This document shows, piece by piece, positions 1 through 8,472 of a DNA stretch of 64,000 bases; position 1 is the first letter of the stretch; every line of letters starts with the position of its first letter. The stretch is from positions 62,001 through 126,000 of the forward strand of contig NZ_MCUW01000008.1 of NCBI RefSeq assembly GCF_002873335.1, read 5' to 3'. The notes below the pieces were generated by a model that saw nothing but the letters and a program-made list of their open reading frames with translations, was not told the origin of the DNA and searched no databases. The position numbers were made by a program, and so were the translations under genes. This DNA is from Vibrio sp. 10N.286.49.B1. Its GTDB lineage: Bacteria > Pseudomonadota > Gammaproteobacteria > Enterobacterales > Vibrionaceae.

Positions 1-214
1 TAGATACTCCTTCTCAATAAGCTCTGTATTAACGGTATGAATTACTTTCAAAAATGCAATGTTAGCTTACCCGTTTTAGATTGATGTAGCATTGACGACC
101 ACGTTTGAGAAGCGCATTCTTTTATATCCGAGCAGGACGGCGTTTGCTTTAATTAATGGAGCGATCGAACAATAGTTTGTTCTGTGCGACACATCCATCT
201 GATTGGTAGGACAC

Positions 215-406
215 ATGAATAAAATTGTTATGTTAGTTATGGGGCTGCTTTTTACCAGTCGATTATTTGCCAGCATCGGACCGCATATTACCCAACTTGA
301 GCATGACGCACCTATTCTCATTCGCTCGGCAATCATTGTCGGCGTTGCGGTATATCTCATTTGGACGGTAGTGAAATACCTTAAAAAGTACAAAGCGTCT
401 CGCTAA
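215..406 (+). CDS. small membrane protein, unknown function
   Basis: A 63-residue protein that I do not recognise. The N-terminus looks like a signal peptide or first membrane segment (about residues 2-19), and a second hydrophobic segment lies at about residues 38-52, followed by a lysine-rich tail (KYLKKYKASR). I chose the ATG at 215 over the TTG at 203 because AGG at 208-210 sits just upstream. The gene is isolated: nothing co-directional follows until hppD at 1052. It could be a small inner-membrane protein; no function is inferred. Confidence 0.45.
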   Translation: MNKIVMLVMGLLFTSRLFASIGPHITQLEHDAPILIRSAIIVGVAVYLIWTVVKYLKKYKASR

Positions 407-563
407 AGTTAGTTTTCGCAAAAACCTTTAAAGGGTGGCCTACCAAAGTTCAAAGCGAAAACAGAGCTGAAGTGTACGGCACCAGCCACGCTGGACATCC
501 TGTGATTCGAATTGACAGTACTTAACGTTAGGCATGTTTTTTCGAATGGCGCTAAGAAGCTTT

Positions 564-625
564 GGACGCACCTTTGGAAAAAGCTTTGTCCAAAGGTGTG
601 TCCGTGTTGCTCTACGCTAACACGG
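564..625 (+). repeat. two adjacent hairpins in a gene-free stretch
   Basis: The gap from 407 to 1051 holds no convincing gene. In it, 564-578 pairs with 589-603 (15 bp, one mismatch, 10-nt loop). Immediately after, CCGTGTT at 602-608 pairs with AACACGG at 619-625 (7 bp, 10-nt loop). There is no T-run, so these are not typical intrinsic terminators. They could be part of a structured RNA or the remnant of a mobile element. Confidence 0.5.
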
Positions 626-907
626 AATCGATTATGTCCCGTCATTGCATCCGCAAGTCCAAATTATCTTCATCCCCTTGAAAAAGCAGGTCTTCATCCG
701 CGTGTTGTTTCGATTCATGTACATTTAAGAACTCATAAAGCCACTGACTATAGCGTTTTATGTCTTAGAAGCGTTTTTGTAAGTGATACCTTCGCGATGA
801 AAAGGTAGTCCTGTAACAATTCATTCACATCTGGTGCCTGATTGTAAATCAAACCACCGCCTTTCAATCCATTGGTGTTATTCACTTTCCCGATTTAGCT
901 ATCTGTG

Positions 908-925
908 TGTAACAATTATCTTACA
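908..925 (+). promoter_or_regulatory. putative TyrR box upstream of hppD operon
   Basis: The 18-mer TGTAAC-AATTAT-CTTACA matches the TyrR consensus TGTAAA-N6-TTTACA with one mismatch in each half. It lies 127 nt upstream of the hppD start. TyrR senses aromatic amino acids, which fits a tyrosine-degradation operon. The match is seen; the binding is inferred. Confidence 0.55.
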
Positions 926-1051
926 ACCTGATGGGGTTTAACCATGATGGGCTATTTTCATCCATGAATTCCCTTATCTCGGTCTGTGAGCCAAATTTAA
1001 TAAATCACAAAAAAACACAACACGACACCAACAGGTACAAGGAGATAGTTC

Positions 1052-2125
1052 ATGGTGGAGTCATACAACCCGCTTGGCACGGACGGATTCGAGTTTGTTG
1101 AATATACCGCCGTCGACCACAAGGGAATTGAGCAACTTAAAGCGCTGTTTGTGTCACTTGGTTTTGCTGAAATCGCCAAGCACCGTTCAAAAGAAGCTTG
1201 GCTGTATCGACAAGGTGACATCAACTTTATCGTTAATGAACAGCCACACAGTCAAGCGGAAGCGTTCGCCAAGGTACATGGACCATCGGTCTGTGGCATG
1301 GCTTTTCGGGTTAACGAAGCTACGGCTGCAATGGAGCAAGCGCTCAAGGGCGGCGGTGAAGAGTACAAAACAGAAATAAGGCCGATGGAACTGAGCATTC
1401 CTGCCATTTACGGCATCGGTGAAAGCTTGCTCTATTTTGTGGATCGTTATGGTAAGCAGAGCATCTATGATGTGGATTTCCGATTTTACGATGATGCTGA
1501 AGAGCGCATGGCCGAAGCCAATGTTGGATTGTATGAAATCGATCACCTCACGCACAACGTTAAGCAAGGCAACATGGACGTGTGGTCTGGATTCTATGAG
1601 CGTCTTGGAAACTTCCGCGAGATTCGCTACTTCGACATTGAAGGTAAGCTCACAGGCCTTGTGAGCCGCGCCATGACCTCGCCATGTGGCAAAATACGAA
1701 TACCAATCAATGAGTCTTCCGACGACAAATCACAAATCGAAGAGTTTATTCGCGAATACAACGGCGAAGGTATTCAACACATCGCGCTCACCACAGATGA
1801 CATCTACAAAACCGTGAAAACCTTACGTGATCGCGGCATGGACTTCATGCCAACCCCAGATACTTACTACGACAAAGTCGATCAGCGTGTGAAAGGCCAC
1901 GGGGAAGACACCGATTTGCTGCGCGAATTACGTGTTTTGATTGATGGTGCGCCTACCAAAGACGGCATCTTGCTCCAAATTTTCACGCAGACGGTCATCG
2001 GCCCAGTGTTCTTTGAAATTATTCAGCGTAAAGGCAACGAAGGCTTTGGCGAAGGCAACTTCAAGGCGTTGTTTGAATCGATTGAAGAGGACCAGATTCG
2101 TCGGGGAGTATTAGACGATGCATAA
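1052..2125 (+). CDS. hppD: 4-hydroxyphenylpyruvate dioxygenase
   Basis: Converts 4-hydroxyphenylpyruvate to homogentisate with O2 and Fe(II), the committed step of tyrosine catabolism, in the cytoplasm. The 357-residue length is normal for the bacterial enzyme. It has two vicinal-oxygen-chelate halves. The iron-binding triad is visible in the C-terminal half as H165 (EIDHLTHNV), H243 (GIQHIALTTDD) and E322 (FFEIIQRKG). The start has a strong RBS (AAGGAGAT) at the expected spacing. The last 8 nt overlap the hmgA start, implying translational coupling in a four-gene operon hppD-hmgA-fahA-maiA. A TyrR-like box lies upstream. The product homogentisate accumulates and makes brown pyomelanin if hmgA fails. 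Confidence 0.96.
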   Translation: MVESYNPLGTDGFEFVEYTAVDHKGIEQLKALFVSLGFAEIAKHRSKEAWLYRQGDINFIVNEQPHSQAEAFAKVHGPSVCGMAFRVNEATAAMEQALKGGGEEYKTEIRPMELSIPAIYGIGESLLYFVDRYGKQSIYDVDFRFYDDAEERMAEANVGLYEIDHLTHNVKQGNMDVWSGFYERLGNFREIRYFDIEGKLTGLVSRAMTSPCGKIRIPINESSDDKSQIEEFIREYNGEGIQHIALTTDDIYKTVKTLRDRGMDFMPTPDTYYDKVDQRVKGHGEDTDLLRELRVLIDGAPTKDGILLQIFTQTVIGPVFFEIIQRKGNEGFGEGNFKALFESIEEDQIRRGVLDDA

Positions 2126-3263
2126 ATGGATCTCGTTTCCTCATCGGGAGGGCGTGTGCTCCAAACAAGCGCATGCCGACTTTCCCAAAGAGGCTATTTA
2201 TGAAAGGGAAGCGGGGCGGAGTGGTTTCTTCGGTCCTGCAGCTCACTTTCATCACCAACATGCCCCAACAGGGTGGTCTGAGTGGGAGGGCGATTTACGC
2301 CCGCGTGCGTTTGATTTTACGCTAGTGGAAAAAGCCAGCCAGATAACTCCTTGGGCGGTGCCTCATCTCTTGCACAATGCTGACTGCAAAATCCGCGTGT
2401 GGCGAATGGATGAGAAGATGGAGTTCTTGGTGCGTAACTCTGATGGGGATGAGCTGCTGTTCATTCACCAAGGCAGCGCCGATCTCTATTGTGATTATGG
2501 CCATATAGCGGTGAGCGAAGGGGATTACGTGATGATCCCACGCTCGACCAATTGGCGCTTGGAGCCAAGCGAGCCGATGTTCATCTTGATGATCGAAAAT
2601 ACCGATGCCGCGTATTCCTTGCCAGAAAAAGGCATGGTCGGTAATCATGCGGTGTTTGATCCGGCCGTGCTCGATATCCCGTCGATCAATGACAAGTTCC
2701 GCGCTCAGTATTTAGAAAGTCAGACTCAGGTTCAGGTAAAACGCCACGATAAAGTGAGTGTGATCACCTATCCGTTCAACCCACTGGATGCGATTGGTTG
2801 GCATGGTGACTTAGCAGTAGTAAAAGTGAACTGGCGCGATATTAGGCCGCTGATGTCACATCGCTATCACTTGCCTCCTTCCGCACATACCACATTTGTG
2901 GGCGCTGGATTTGTGGTGTGTACCTTTGTGCCGCGTCCGATTGAGAGCGATCCCGGTGCATTGAAAGTGCCGTTCTATCACAACAACGACGACTACGACG
3001 AGGTGCTGTTTTATCATGCGGGAGATTTCTTCAGCCGCGACAATATTGAAGCGGGCATGGTGACCTTCCATCCAGCTGGATTCACCCACGGGCCTCATCC
3101 TAAAGCCTTCAAAGCAGGGCAAGCGCACAAGAAAAAATTCACCGATGAAGTGGCCGTGATGATCGATACTCGCCATGCACTGCAGTTCTCTGATGAACTC
3201 GATAGCGTTGAGAACAAAGAATATGTCTATAGCTGGCAAGAGTCGGCTGACGATAAGAAGTAA
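2118..3263 (+). CDS. hmgA: homogentisate 1,2-dioxygenase
   Basis: Opens the aromatic ring of homogentisate to give maleylacetoacetate, using Fe(II) and O2. The 381-residue protein belongs to the shorter bacterial HmgA type. The iron ligands are recognisable in the cupin-like C-terminal part: H288 (PFYHNND), E295 (YDEVLFYH) and H324 (FTHGPHP). The start ATG lies inside the hppD stop region (8-nt overlap) and fahA follows after 12 nt, so the gene is in the middle of a tightly packed operon. Loss of this gene in Vibrio is the known cause of pyomelanin production; here the frame is intact, so a pigmented phenotype is not predicted from this gene. Confidence 0.95.
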   Translation: MHKWISFPHREGVCSKQAHADFPKEAIYEREAGRSGFFGPAAHFHHQHAPTGWSEWEGDLRPRAFDFTLVEKASQITPWAVPHLLHNADCKIRVWRMDEKMEFLVRNSDGDELLFIHQGSADLYCDYGHIAVSEGDYVMIPRSTNWRLEPSEPMFILMIENTDAAYSLPEKGMVGNHAVFDPAVLDIPSINDKFRAQYLESQTQVQVKRHDKVSVITYPFNPLDAIGWHGDLAVVKVNWRDIRPLMSHRYHLPPSAHTTFVGAGFVVCTFVPRPIESDPGALKVPFYHNNDDYDEVLFYHAGDFFSRDNIEAGMVTFHPAGFTHGPHPKAFKAGQAHKKKFTDEVAVMIDTRHALQFSDELDSVENKEYVYSWQESADDKK

Positions 3264-3275
3264 GGGACAACAAGG

Positions 3276-4313
3276 ATGAAATTAGCAACTAGGAAAAATG
3301 GCACTCGTGATGGGCTGTTGATGGTCGTGAGCAAAGATCTCAAACAGTGTGTCGCTGCCACTGAAGTCTTCCACGCCATGCATCTTGCGCCAACCATGCA
3401 GGTGGCATTGGATAACTGGGATAACGTGGCTTCACAGTTGCAAGCGTTATACCTCGCGTTAAACCACGGGCAGGTGTCAGGCAGTGAAGTTTTTGACTCC
3501 CAGTATTGTGAATCACCTCTGCCGCGTGCGTATCAATGGGCAGACGGCAGTGCGTATGTCAACCACGTTGAGTTGGTGCGTAAAGCGCGTGGCGCTGAAA
3601 TGCCAGAAAGCTTCTGGGTTGACCCCTTAATGTATCAAGGCGGCTCAGATGCGTTTATCGGTCCTCGTGACAATATTGAATTTGCCAGCGACGAATGGGG
3701 CATCGATTTTGAGGGAGAAGTCGCCATTGTGACAGGCGATGTACCGATGGGTGCAGATGCTAAACAGGCGCACGATTCCATTCGTTTACTGATGTTGGTG
3801 AACGATGTGTCGCTACGCGGCTTGATTCCCGCGGAGCTTGCTAAGGGCTTTGGCTTTTTCCAATCTAAACCGTCTTCGGCGTTCTCTCCGGTCGCGGTCA
3901 CACCCGACGAGCTTGGCGAACAATGGAAAGACAGCAAGGTACATTTACCGCTGATATCAACCTTCAACGACCAACCTTTTGGCTGCCCAAATGCGGGCGT
4001 TGATATGACCTTCAATTTCGCACAGCTAGTTGTGCATGCCGCGAAAACTCGCCCACTATCGGCGGGCGCAATCATTGGATCTGGCACGGTATCGAATAAG
4101 CAAGGCACGGATCACGGCACCTCAATTGCTGAAGGAGGCGTGGGGTATTCATGCATAGCGGAAGTACGCATGATTGAGATCATCCGAGATGGCAAACCAG
4201 CGACGCAATTTATGTCGTTTGGTGACTCGATTCGTTTAGAGATGTTTGATGTGGCGGGTGACTCAATTTTTGGCGCGATTGACCAAAAAGTGAGCCAATA
4301 TCGATCGCTATGA
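3276..4313 (+). CDS. fahA: fumarylacetoacetase
   Basis: Hydrolyses fumarylacetoacetate to fumarate and acetoacetate, the last step of the homogentisate pathway. The 345-residue protein belongs to the FAH family. The metal-binding acidic cluster is visible at residues 144-148 (DFEGE) with D177 downstream (MLVNDVSL), and the GSGTVSN loop at 268-274 is typical of the family. The ATG has a good RBS (CAAGG). It sits 12 nt after hmgA and 39 nt before maiA. It is placed before the isomerase that makes its substrate, as in other Vibrio and Shewanella-like operons. Confidence 0.93.
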   Translation: MKLATRKNGTRDGLLMVVSKDLKQCVAATEVFHAMHLAPTMQVALDNWDNVASQLQALYLALNHGQVSGSEVFDSQYCESPLPRAYQWADGSAYVNHVELVRKARGAEMPESFWVDPLMYQGGSDAFIGPRDNIEFASDEWGIDFEGEVAIVTGDVPMGADAKQAHDSIRLLMLVNDVSLRGLIPAELAKGFGFFQSKPSSAFSPVAVTPDELGEQWKDSKVHLPLISTFNDQPFGCPNAGVDMTFNFAQLVVHAAKTRPLSAGAIIGSGTVSNKQGTDHGTSIAEGGVGYSCIAEVRMIEIIRDGKPATQFMSFGDSIRLEMFDVAGDSIFGAIDQKVSQYRSL

Positions 4314-4335
4314 TCCACATAATGAGGGGTTTTGT

Positions 4336-4356
4336 ATGAGCGAGAGCATTTTATGA
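4336..4356 (+). other. six-codon leader ORF overlapping the maiA start
   Basis: The best ribosome-binding site between fahA and maiA (GAGGGG, 4323-4328) is correctly spaced for the ATG at 4336, which opens a six-codon ORF (MSESIL) whose TGA overlaps the maiA ATG at 4353. maiA itself has only a weak GAGAG upstream. This suggests maiA translation by termination-reinitiation from the minicistron. Seen in sequence; function inferred. Confidence 0.4.
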
Positions 4357-5027
4357 ATGAGCACATCACACTCTATGGCTATTGGCGTTCGTCGGCAGCC
4401 TATCGAGTGCGTATTGGGTTGAACCTAAAGCAGCTCAACTATGAGTCTATATCGGTGCATTTGGTGCGAAATGGCGGCGAGCAGCATGACCCACAATATC
4501 GAGAACTCAATGCAAGTGAACTTGTGCCCGTGCTGGTGGATGGTGAGGTTCAGCTCAATCAGTCGCTGACGATTTTGCAATATTTGGACGAAACCTACCC
4601 AGAAGCCTCGATCATTCCGGAGCACACACCGCTGCGCTATCAAGCATTAGCAATGGCTCAGGATATCGCGATAGAAATTCACCCTCTTAACAACTTGCGT
4701 GTACTGCAGTATTTGGAGCAGGAACTGTCGTGCGAACAAGAGGCCAAAATGGATTGGGTTCACTATTGGGTTCATCAAGGGTTCAGTGCGCTAGAGGAGA
4801 AGTTAGCGAAGCACCGAAAAACACACGGTGATTCGGTTTATAGCCTCACAGATTCGCCATGCATTGTCGATCTCTGCTTGGTGCCGCAAGTCTATAACGC
4901 GCTGCGCTTTGCGGTTGATATGTCGCCTTATCCGTTGATTAACTCGATTGTAGATGCGTGTAACCAGCTGCCTGCCTTTATTGACGCGATACCTGAAAAC
5001 CAAGCGGATGCGAATGCACCGCTGTAA
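4353..5027 (+). CDS. maiA: maleylacetoacetate isomerase (zeta-class GST)
   Basis: Isomerises maleylacetoacetate to fumarylacetoacetate with glutathione as cofactor. From the ATG at 4353 the protein is 224 residues, the normal zeta-class glutathione transferase size. The N-terminal thioredoxin-like domain carries the zeta signature RSSAAYRVRIGL, in which the cysteine of the eukaryotic SSCxWRVRI motif is alanine, as in many bacterial homologues. An upstream in-frame TTG at 4332 exists, but the ATG fits the family start. It is the last gene of the hppD operon. No clear intrinsic terminator follows, but palindromic elements begin about 80 nt downstream. Confidence 0.93.
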   Translation: MNEHITLYGYWRSSAAYRVRIGLNLKQLNYESISVHLVRNGGEQHDPQYRELNASELVPVLVDGEVQLNQSLTILQYLDETYPEASIIPEHTPLRYQALAMAQDIAIEIHPLNNLRVLQYLEQELSCEQEAKMDWVHYWVHQGFSALEEKLAKHRKTHGDSVYSLTDSPCIVDLCLVPQVYNALRFAVDMSPYPLINSIVDACNQLPAFIDAIPENQADANAPL

Positions 5028-5110
5028 ATGTAAATACTCGTCCCTTGCGCCACCAAAACCGTTTTTGGAGATAAACGGTTTACTTTCCTTTTTCCTCCAA
5101 CTAACAATAT

Positions 5111-5233
5111 CCGTTATCTTCACGAAAGTGAGGATCTCACAAAGCGCGTAGACAATTGAAAAAATTCGATTAAGTTAAGTACATCAAGTTCGCAACGCGC
5201 TGAATGAGATCCCCTTTTTCAAGGGGATAACGG
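5111..5233. repeat. 123-bp ERIC/MITE-like palindromic element, copy 1
   Basis: The element is bounded by imperfect inverted ends CCGTTATC...GATAACGG. Each end is itself a small palindrome (GTGAGGATCTC side and GAGATCCCC...GGGGAT side), and the interior is shared with copy 2 (AACGCGCTGAATGAGATCCCC). It has no coding capacity. The design resembles ERIC-type intergenic elements or MITEs. Confidence 0.75.
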
Positions 5234-5310
5234 TTGGTTTTATTTGTTGGGGAGTAACATGCCAGAATTTATTCTGCGTTCATGAAAACAGAACGGGCAC
5301 ATTCTTGGAT

Positions 5311-5337
5311 AGATCCCCTTTTTCAAGGGGATGACGG
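5311..5337. repeat. half copy of the palindromic element
   Basis: AGATCCCC-N-GGGGATGACGG repeats only the right-hand hairpin of the 123-bp element. The 50 or so bases that follow also resemble the sequence after copy 1 (TTTATTTG then GGGAG), suggesting a local partial duplication between the two full copies. Confidence 0.65.
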
Positions 5338-5470
5338 TTAGTTTTTATTTGTGGGAGCAGAAAATGACAGAGTCTATTCTTTACTGACCAAGACACGCTG
5401 ACGGAAGCTGAACTGGTACGCTTTTGGACAGAAGCTTCTTGGCTAACCCGATTCCCACCTATCAATAAAT

Positions 5471-5593
5471 TCGTCATCCTCACAAAAGTGAGGATCTCTT
5501 ACAGAGTGTAGGTAATTGAAAAACTACGACTAAGTCACGTAAATAAGTTTTACAACGCGCTGAATGAGATCCCCTTTTCCAAGGGGATGACGA
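5471..5593. repeat. 123-bp ERIC/MITE-like palindromic element, copy 2
   Basis: Exactly the same length as copy 1, with ends TCGTCATCC...GGATGACGA and the same inner AACGCGCTGAATGAGATCCCC block. Relative to copy 1 both ends changed in a matched way (GTTATC/GATAAC against GTCATC/GATGAC), so base pairing of the two ends is preserved. The region from 5028 to 5672 holds only these repeats and no gene. Confidence 0.75.
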
Positions 5594-5606
5594 TTCTTGT
5601 GATTGG

Positions 5607-5627
5607 TTTGAAACAAAAAATGGGGCA
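5607..5627 (+). repeat. left copy of 21-bp direct repeat flanking the globin gene
   Basis: Compared with 6161-6181 (TTCGAAACAAATAATGGGGC+A) this copy differs at two positions. The pair encloses the globin-like gene and about 530 bp. Confidence 0.6.
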
Positions 5628-5672
5628 TCTTCGTCGTATCGGTGCCCACTTTTGCAAAAAGGGCCGCACTAC

Positions 5673-6074
5673 CTAATAACACGCGCTTTCTTTCATTATT
5701 TCAACACCTAACGCAAGCTCCTCACGCCATGCTAGCTCGATAGCTTCCTCATATAATGGGTCGTATACTGCGACGATAGCTAAAAGGCTATCGACCCACA
5801 CATCAAGCTCTTTTGCAGAAATATCCAACCCCATATCTTTGTGCTTTATGGCCAGATTTCTGACTGTGTTACATATTGACGGCGTTGTGGAGGCGTTTTT
5901 TATCAGAACCAGAGACGCTTTTAGCATACGTGCTTGCTTTTCTTTATCGATCTCTTGAAACCGCTCTTGGAAACGGGGGTTGGCATCACAAAACAAGCTC
6001 AAAAAATCGGTTATAAACTCGCTACCAATACGGCATCGTTGATAACTATTAAGAAAGGTTTCACTGCTGCTCAT
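5673..6074 (-). CDS. globin-like protein
   Basis: A 133-residue all-helical protein whose pattern matches single-domain bacterial globins: an N-terminal helix with RxGxxFxxxFxxxF spacing, a helix ending in LAIKHKDMGLDIS where the histidine is in the place of the proximal F8 haem ligand, and C-terminal G/H helices ending WREELALGVEIM. Haem binding is inferred from this histidine only. Similar proteins act as oxygen or NO-binding globins or sensors. The gene stands alone, flanked by 21-bp direct repeats (5607-5627 and 6161-6181, two mismatches), which may indicate acquisition as a unit. Confidence 0.6.
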   Translation of the reverse strand: MSSSETFLNSYQRCRIGSEFITDFLSLFCDANPRFQERFQEIDKEKQARMLKASLVLIKNASTTPSICNTVRNLAIKHKDMGLDISAKELDVWVDSLLAIVAVYDPLYEEAIELAWREELALGVEIMKESACY

Positions 6075-6160
6075 AGAACACCCTTAGTCATTTCTCGATT
6101 CAAAGATTACTTTATATAGTTTATAGCATAAAAGGCTACTAATCCTAATTTAGAACCTTG

Positions 6161-6181
6161 TTCGAAACAAATAATGGGGCA
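6161..6181 (+). repeat. right copy of 21-bp direct repeat flanking the globin gene
   Basis: See 5607-5627. Downstream, to 6360, lies a 41-codon open frame without a start (6201-6326), which may be a gene remnant. Confidence 0.6.
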
Positions 6182-6360
6182 GAAATGAGTAGGGGCAATC
6201 TGTAAGAACGGCTTAGACCTTGAGTTAACAGTCAACAGATACGCCCTGACGATCCCACTTAAATACAACCAATACAAAGATCCGAAAACCCACCATACCG
6301 TTCAATCCATGGATTTGTCTAAGTGACGTTTTTCTCGAACTGAGTCTATCTATTTTAATA

Positions 6361-8379
6361 TCAAAGTGAAGCTACGCGCTTTATCTCGTCCAGCACATCG
6401 GCGTTGGCTATCGCGCCCATGTTCTCCACTGGCTTACCATTGACCACCTGTTTAACCGCAAGCTCCACGAGTTTGCCTGAGCGTGTTTTTGGAATGTCGC
6501 TGATAGCAAATATTTGGCTTGGAACGTGCCTCGGCGAGCATGAGGATTTGAGTTTGCTCTTGATGGTTGCCAGCAATTCGTCACTCAAAGTCATGTATTG
6601 CTGCAATTGAACAAACAGCCATATCTGTTCATTGCGGTCGATATTTTTCCCGACGGCGATGGAGTCAACGATGCCCTCGATGGTATTCACTTGCTGGTAG
6701 ATCTCGGCGGTACCAATTCTGACGCCGCCAGGATTGAGCGTGGTGTCGCCTCGTCCATAGAACCGGTAGCCACCATGGATAGTTTGTTCAACTTCGTCAC
6801 CGTGATGCCATACATTGTCGTACTTGTCCCAGTAAGTGCTGTGGTAGCGCTCACCAGTGTCATTCCAAAAGCCTGCAGGGAAGTTGGGAAGGGAATTGGT
6901 GCACACCAATTCACCTCGTCGCTGCGTGTGACTTTGTCCTTCTGAATTAAATACTCGTACATCAATTCCCAGCCCCGCGAATTGGCACTCACCGCGATAA
7001 ACAGGGGAGATAGGGTTACCCAATACAAAGCAGCCACAAATATCTGTGCCGCCAGAAATTGACGCTAAATGTAGGTCTTGCTTGATGTGCTTGTAGACGT
7101 AATCGAACTGCTCAGGGTAGAGCACCGAACCTGTCGAGCAGAGGGTTCTTAAGTGAGGAAGGGAGTGGCTCTTAGCGGGAGAAAACGGCGCTTTTTCAAT
7201 CGTTTCTAAGTATTTAGCTGAGGTGCCAAACAACGACACATTGGCACGTTGCGCTAAATCCCAAAGTACATAGGGCTGCGGATAAACTGGGCTGCCATCA
7301 AATATCACCAAACAAGCGCCACTGGCGAGCGCAGAAACGTGCCAGTTCCACATCATCCAACCACAAGTGGTGTAGTAGAAAACGCGATCGCTTGGTTTAA
7401 TATCGCAATGAAGTTGATGCTCTTTCAGATGGTTGATGATGGTGCCACCCACCGAGTGCACAATGCATTTCGGTTTGCCCGTTGTGCCAGAAGAATACAG
7501 AACAAACAATGGGCAATTGAAACCTACACGCGTAAAGCGCAAAGGTTGCGGCTGATAATGATTAATGATGGTTTGCCAGCTTTGGGTCAATACATCAGGC
7601 TCAACGCTGTTTTTTTGAAAGTGACCGCTCTGATGTAAATAACCGATGGAACACACCTGCTTTAGCTCGTTTAAGTGTTCGCTGATGTCGTGATTTTTGT
7701 CCGTCATATCGAACGCCTTGCCATTGAAGGTGTAGCCATCGCAGGTGAACAGTACCTTGGGTTTTACTTGGCCAAATCGTTCGATCACACTCTCTACACC
7801 AAAGTCAGGCGAAGTCGATGTCCAAATCGCGCCTAAGCTGGTGGTAGCTAGCATTGCGACGATGGTTTGCGGCAGGTAAGGGGTGTAGGCTGCGACCACA
7901 TCGCCTTGTTGCACGCCGCAAGTAATGAGCCATTGTTGAACACTGGATATTTCCTCACATAGCGTTTGCCAAGTGTAGGTCTGTTGATCACCGCGTTCAT
8001 TCTCAAACCAAATTGCGAGCTCGTTTGGCAATGTATTCGCACTATGCAGCAAGTTTTCTGCATAGTTGACTTGCGCGTCAGGAAACCAAATGGCATCACG
8101 CTCAGATTTTGCTTGCTGCCAACGACTGTTGCCTTGTTTTAATACGCTGTCTCCTTGCGAGCCCACCATGCCACAAAACTGCCATACGTGTTGCCAAAAT
8201 AACTTGGGCTGATCCACCGACCATTGGTGGAGGTCGGCGTAGCGGGTTATTTCCCTATCGAGACCCAAGCTTGATGGTTTCGATTCTGGTAGAACGAGGC
8301 TATCTATAAATCGGGTTACGTTGGCTTGTGTGATACGTTGTTTGCTGGGTCGCCAAATTGGCTTATTGCTCTGGTGCAT
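6361..8379 (-). CDS. aacS: acetoacetyl-CoA synthetase (acetoacetate--CoA ligase)
   Basis: Activates acetoacetate to acetoacetyl-CoA with ATP, so it uses the end product of tyrosine degradation (and of ketone bodies). The 672-residue protein has the full ANL adenylating-enzyme architecture: phosphate loop YSSGTTGKPKCIVHS, A5-type motif GGTDICGCFVLG, hinge region GRGDTTLNPGGVRIG and the C-terminal acetylation lysine in PKTRSGKLVE. The length and the N-terminal WRPS block fit AacS rather than acetyl-CoA synthetase. It is divergent from phhAB, with a shared 199-bp control region containing a TyrR-like box. Confidence 0.93.
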   Translation of the reverse strand: MHQSNKPIWRPSKQRITQANVTRFIDSLVLPESKPSSLGLDREITRYADLHQWSVDQPKLFWQHVWQFCGMVGSQGDSVLKQGNSRWQQAKSERDAIWFPDAQVNYAENLLHSANTLPNELAIWFENERGDQQTYTWQTLCEEISSVQQWLITCGVQQGDVVAAYTPYLPQTIVAMLATTSLGAIWTSTSPDFGVESVIERFGQVKPKVLFTCDGYTFNGKAFDMTDKNHDISEHLNELKQVCSIGYLHQSGHFQKNSVEPDVLTQSWQTIINHYQPQPLRFTRVGFNCPLFVLYSSGTTGKPKCIVHSVGGTIINHLKEHQLHCDIKPSDRVFYYTTCGWMMWNWHVSALASGACLVIFDGSPVYPQPYVLWDLAQRANVSLFGTSAKYLETIEKAPFSPAKSHSLPHLRTLCSTGSVLYPEQFDYVYKHIKQDLHLASISGGTDICGCFVLGNPISPVYRGECQFAGLGIDVRVFNSEGQSHTQRRGELVCTNSLPNFPAGFWNDTGERYHSTYWDKYDNVWHHGDEVEQTIHGGYRFYGRGDTTLNPGGVRIGTAEIYQQVNTIEGIVDSIAVGKNIDRNEQIWLFVQLQQYMTLSDELLATIKSKLKSSCSPRHVPSQIFAISDIPKTRSGKLVELAVKQVVNGKPVENMGAIANADVLDEIKRVASL
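6886..6893 (+). other. KOPS motif GGGAAGGG pointing to dif
   Basis: An exact GGGNAGGG motif on the + strand. FtsK-orienting sequences point 5'->3' toward dif, which here is at 56313. It is one of only two exact copies found by eye in the window, and both have the expected orientation. Confidence 0.4.
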
Positions 8380-8472
8380 TCCTTTGCCTTTAACAAAAGG
8401 TTAACGTTTTCAGTCTGGTATTCAGGTTTTACAAAGTCAAAAGATCAGCAAAATAAGCACCTGACAGAATTG

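Noticed and set aside
407..540. Integron attC-like site: the small ORF at 215-406 followed by GTTAGGC at 527-533, as in a Vibrio superintegron cassette
   Set aside because: GTTAGGC fits the GTTRRRY core, but no matching RYYYAAC left end or nested imperfect palindrome was found, and no second cassette or integrase is present.
512..808. 98-codon ORF on the + strand
   Set aside because: It spans both hairpins, has no RBS, and its composition is unlike a protein.
984..1012. CRP site upstream of hppD (TGTGA and TCACA half-sites)
   Set aside because: The half-sites are too far apart for the 16-bp CRP palindrome.
6201..6326. 41-codon open frame (CKNGLDLELTVNRYALTIPL...) after the globin repeat
   Set aside because: It has no start codon and no recognised homology. 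It may be a gene tail but cannot be supported.
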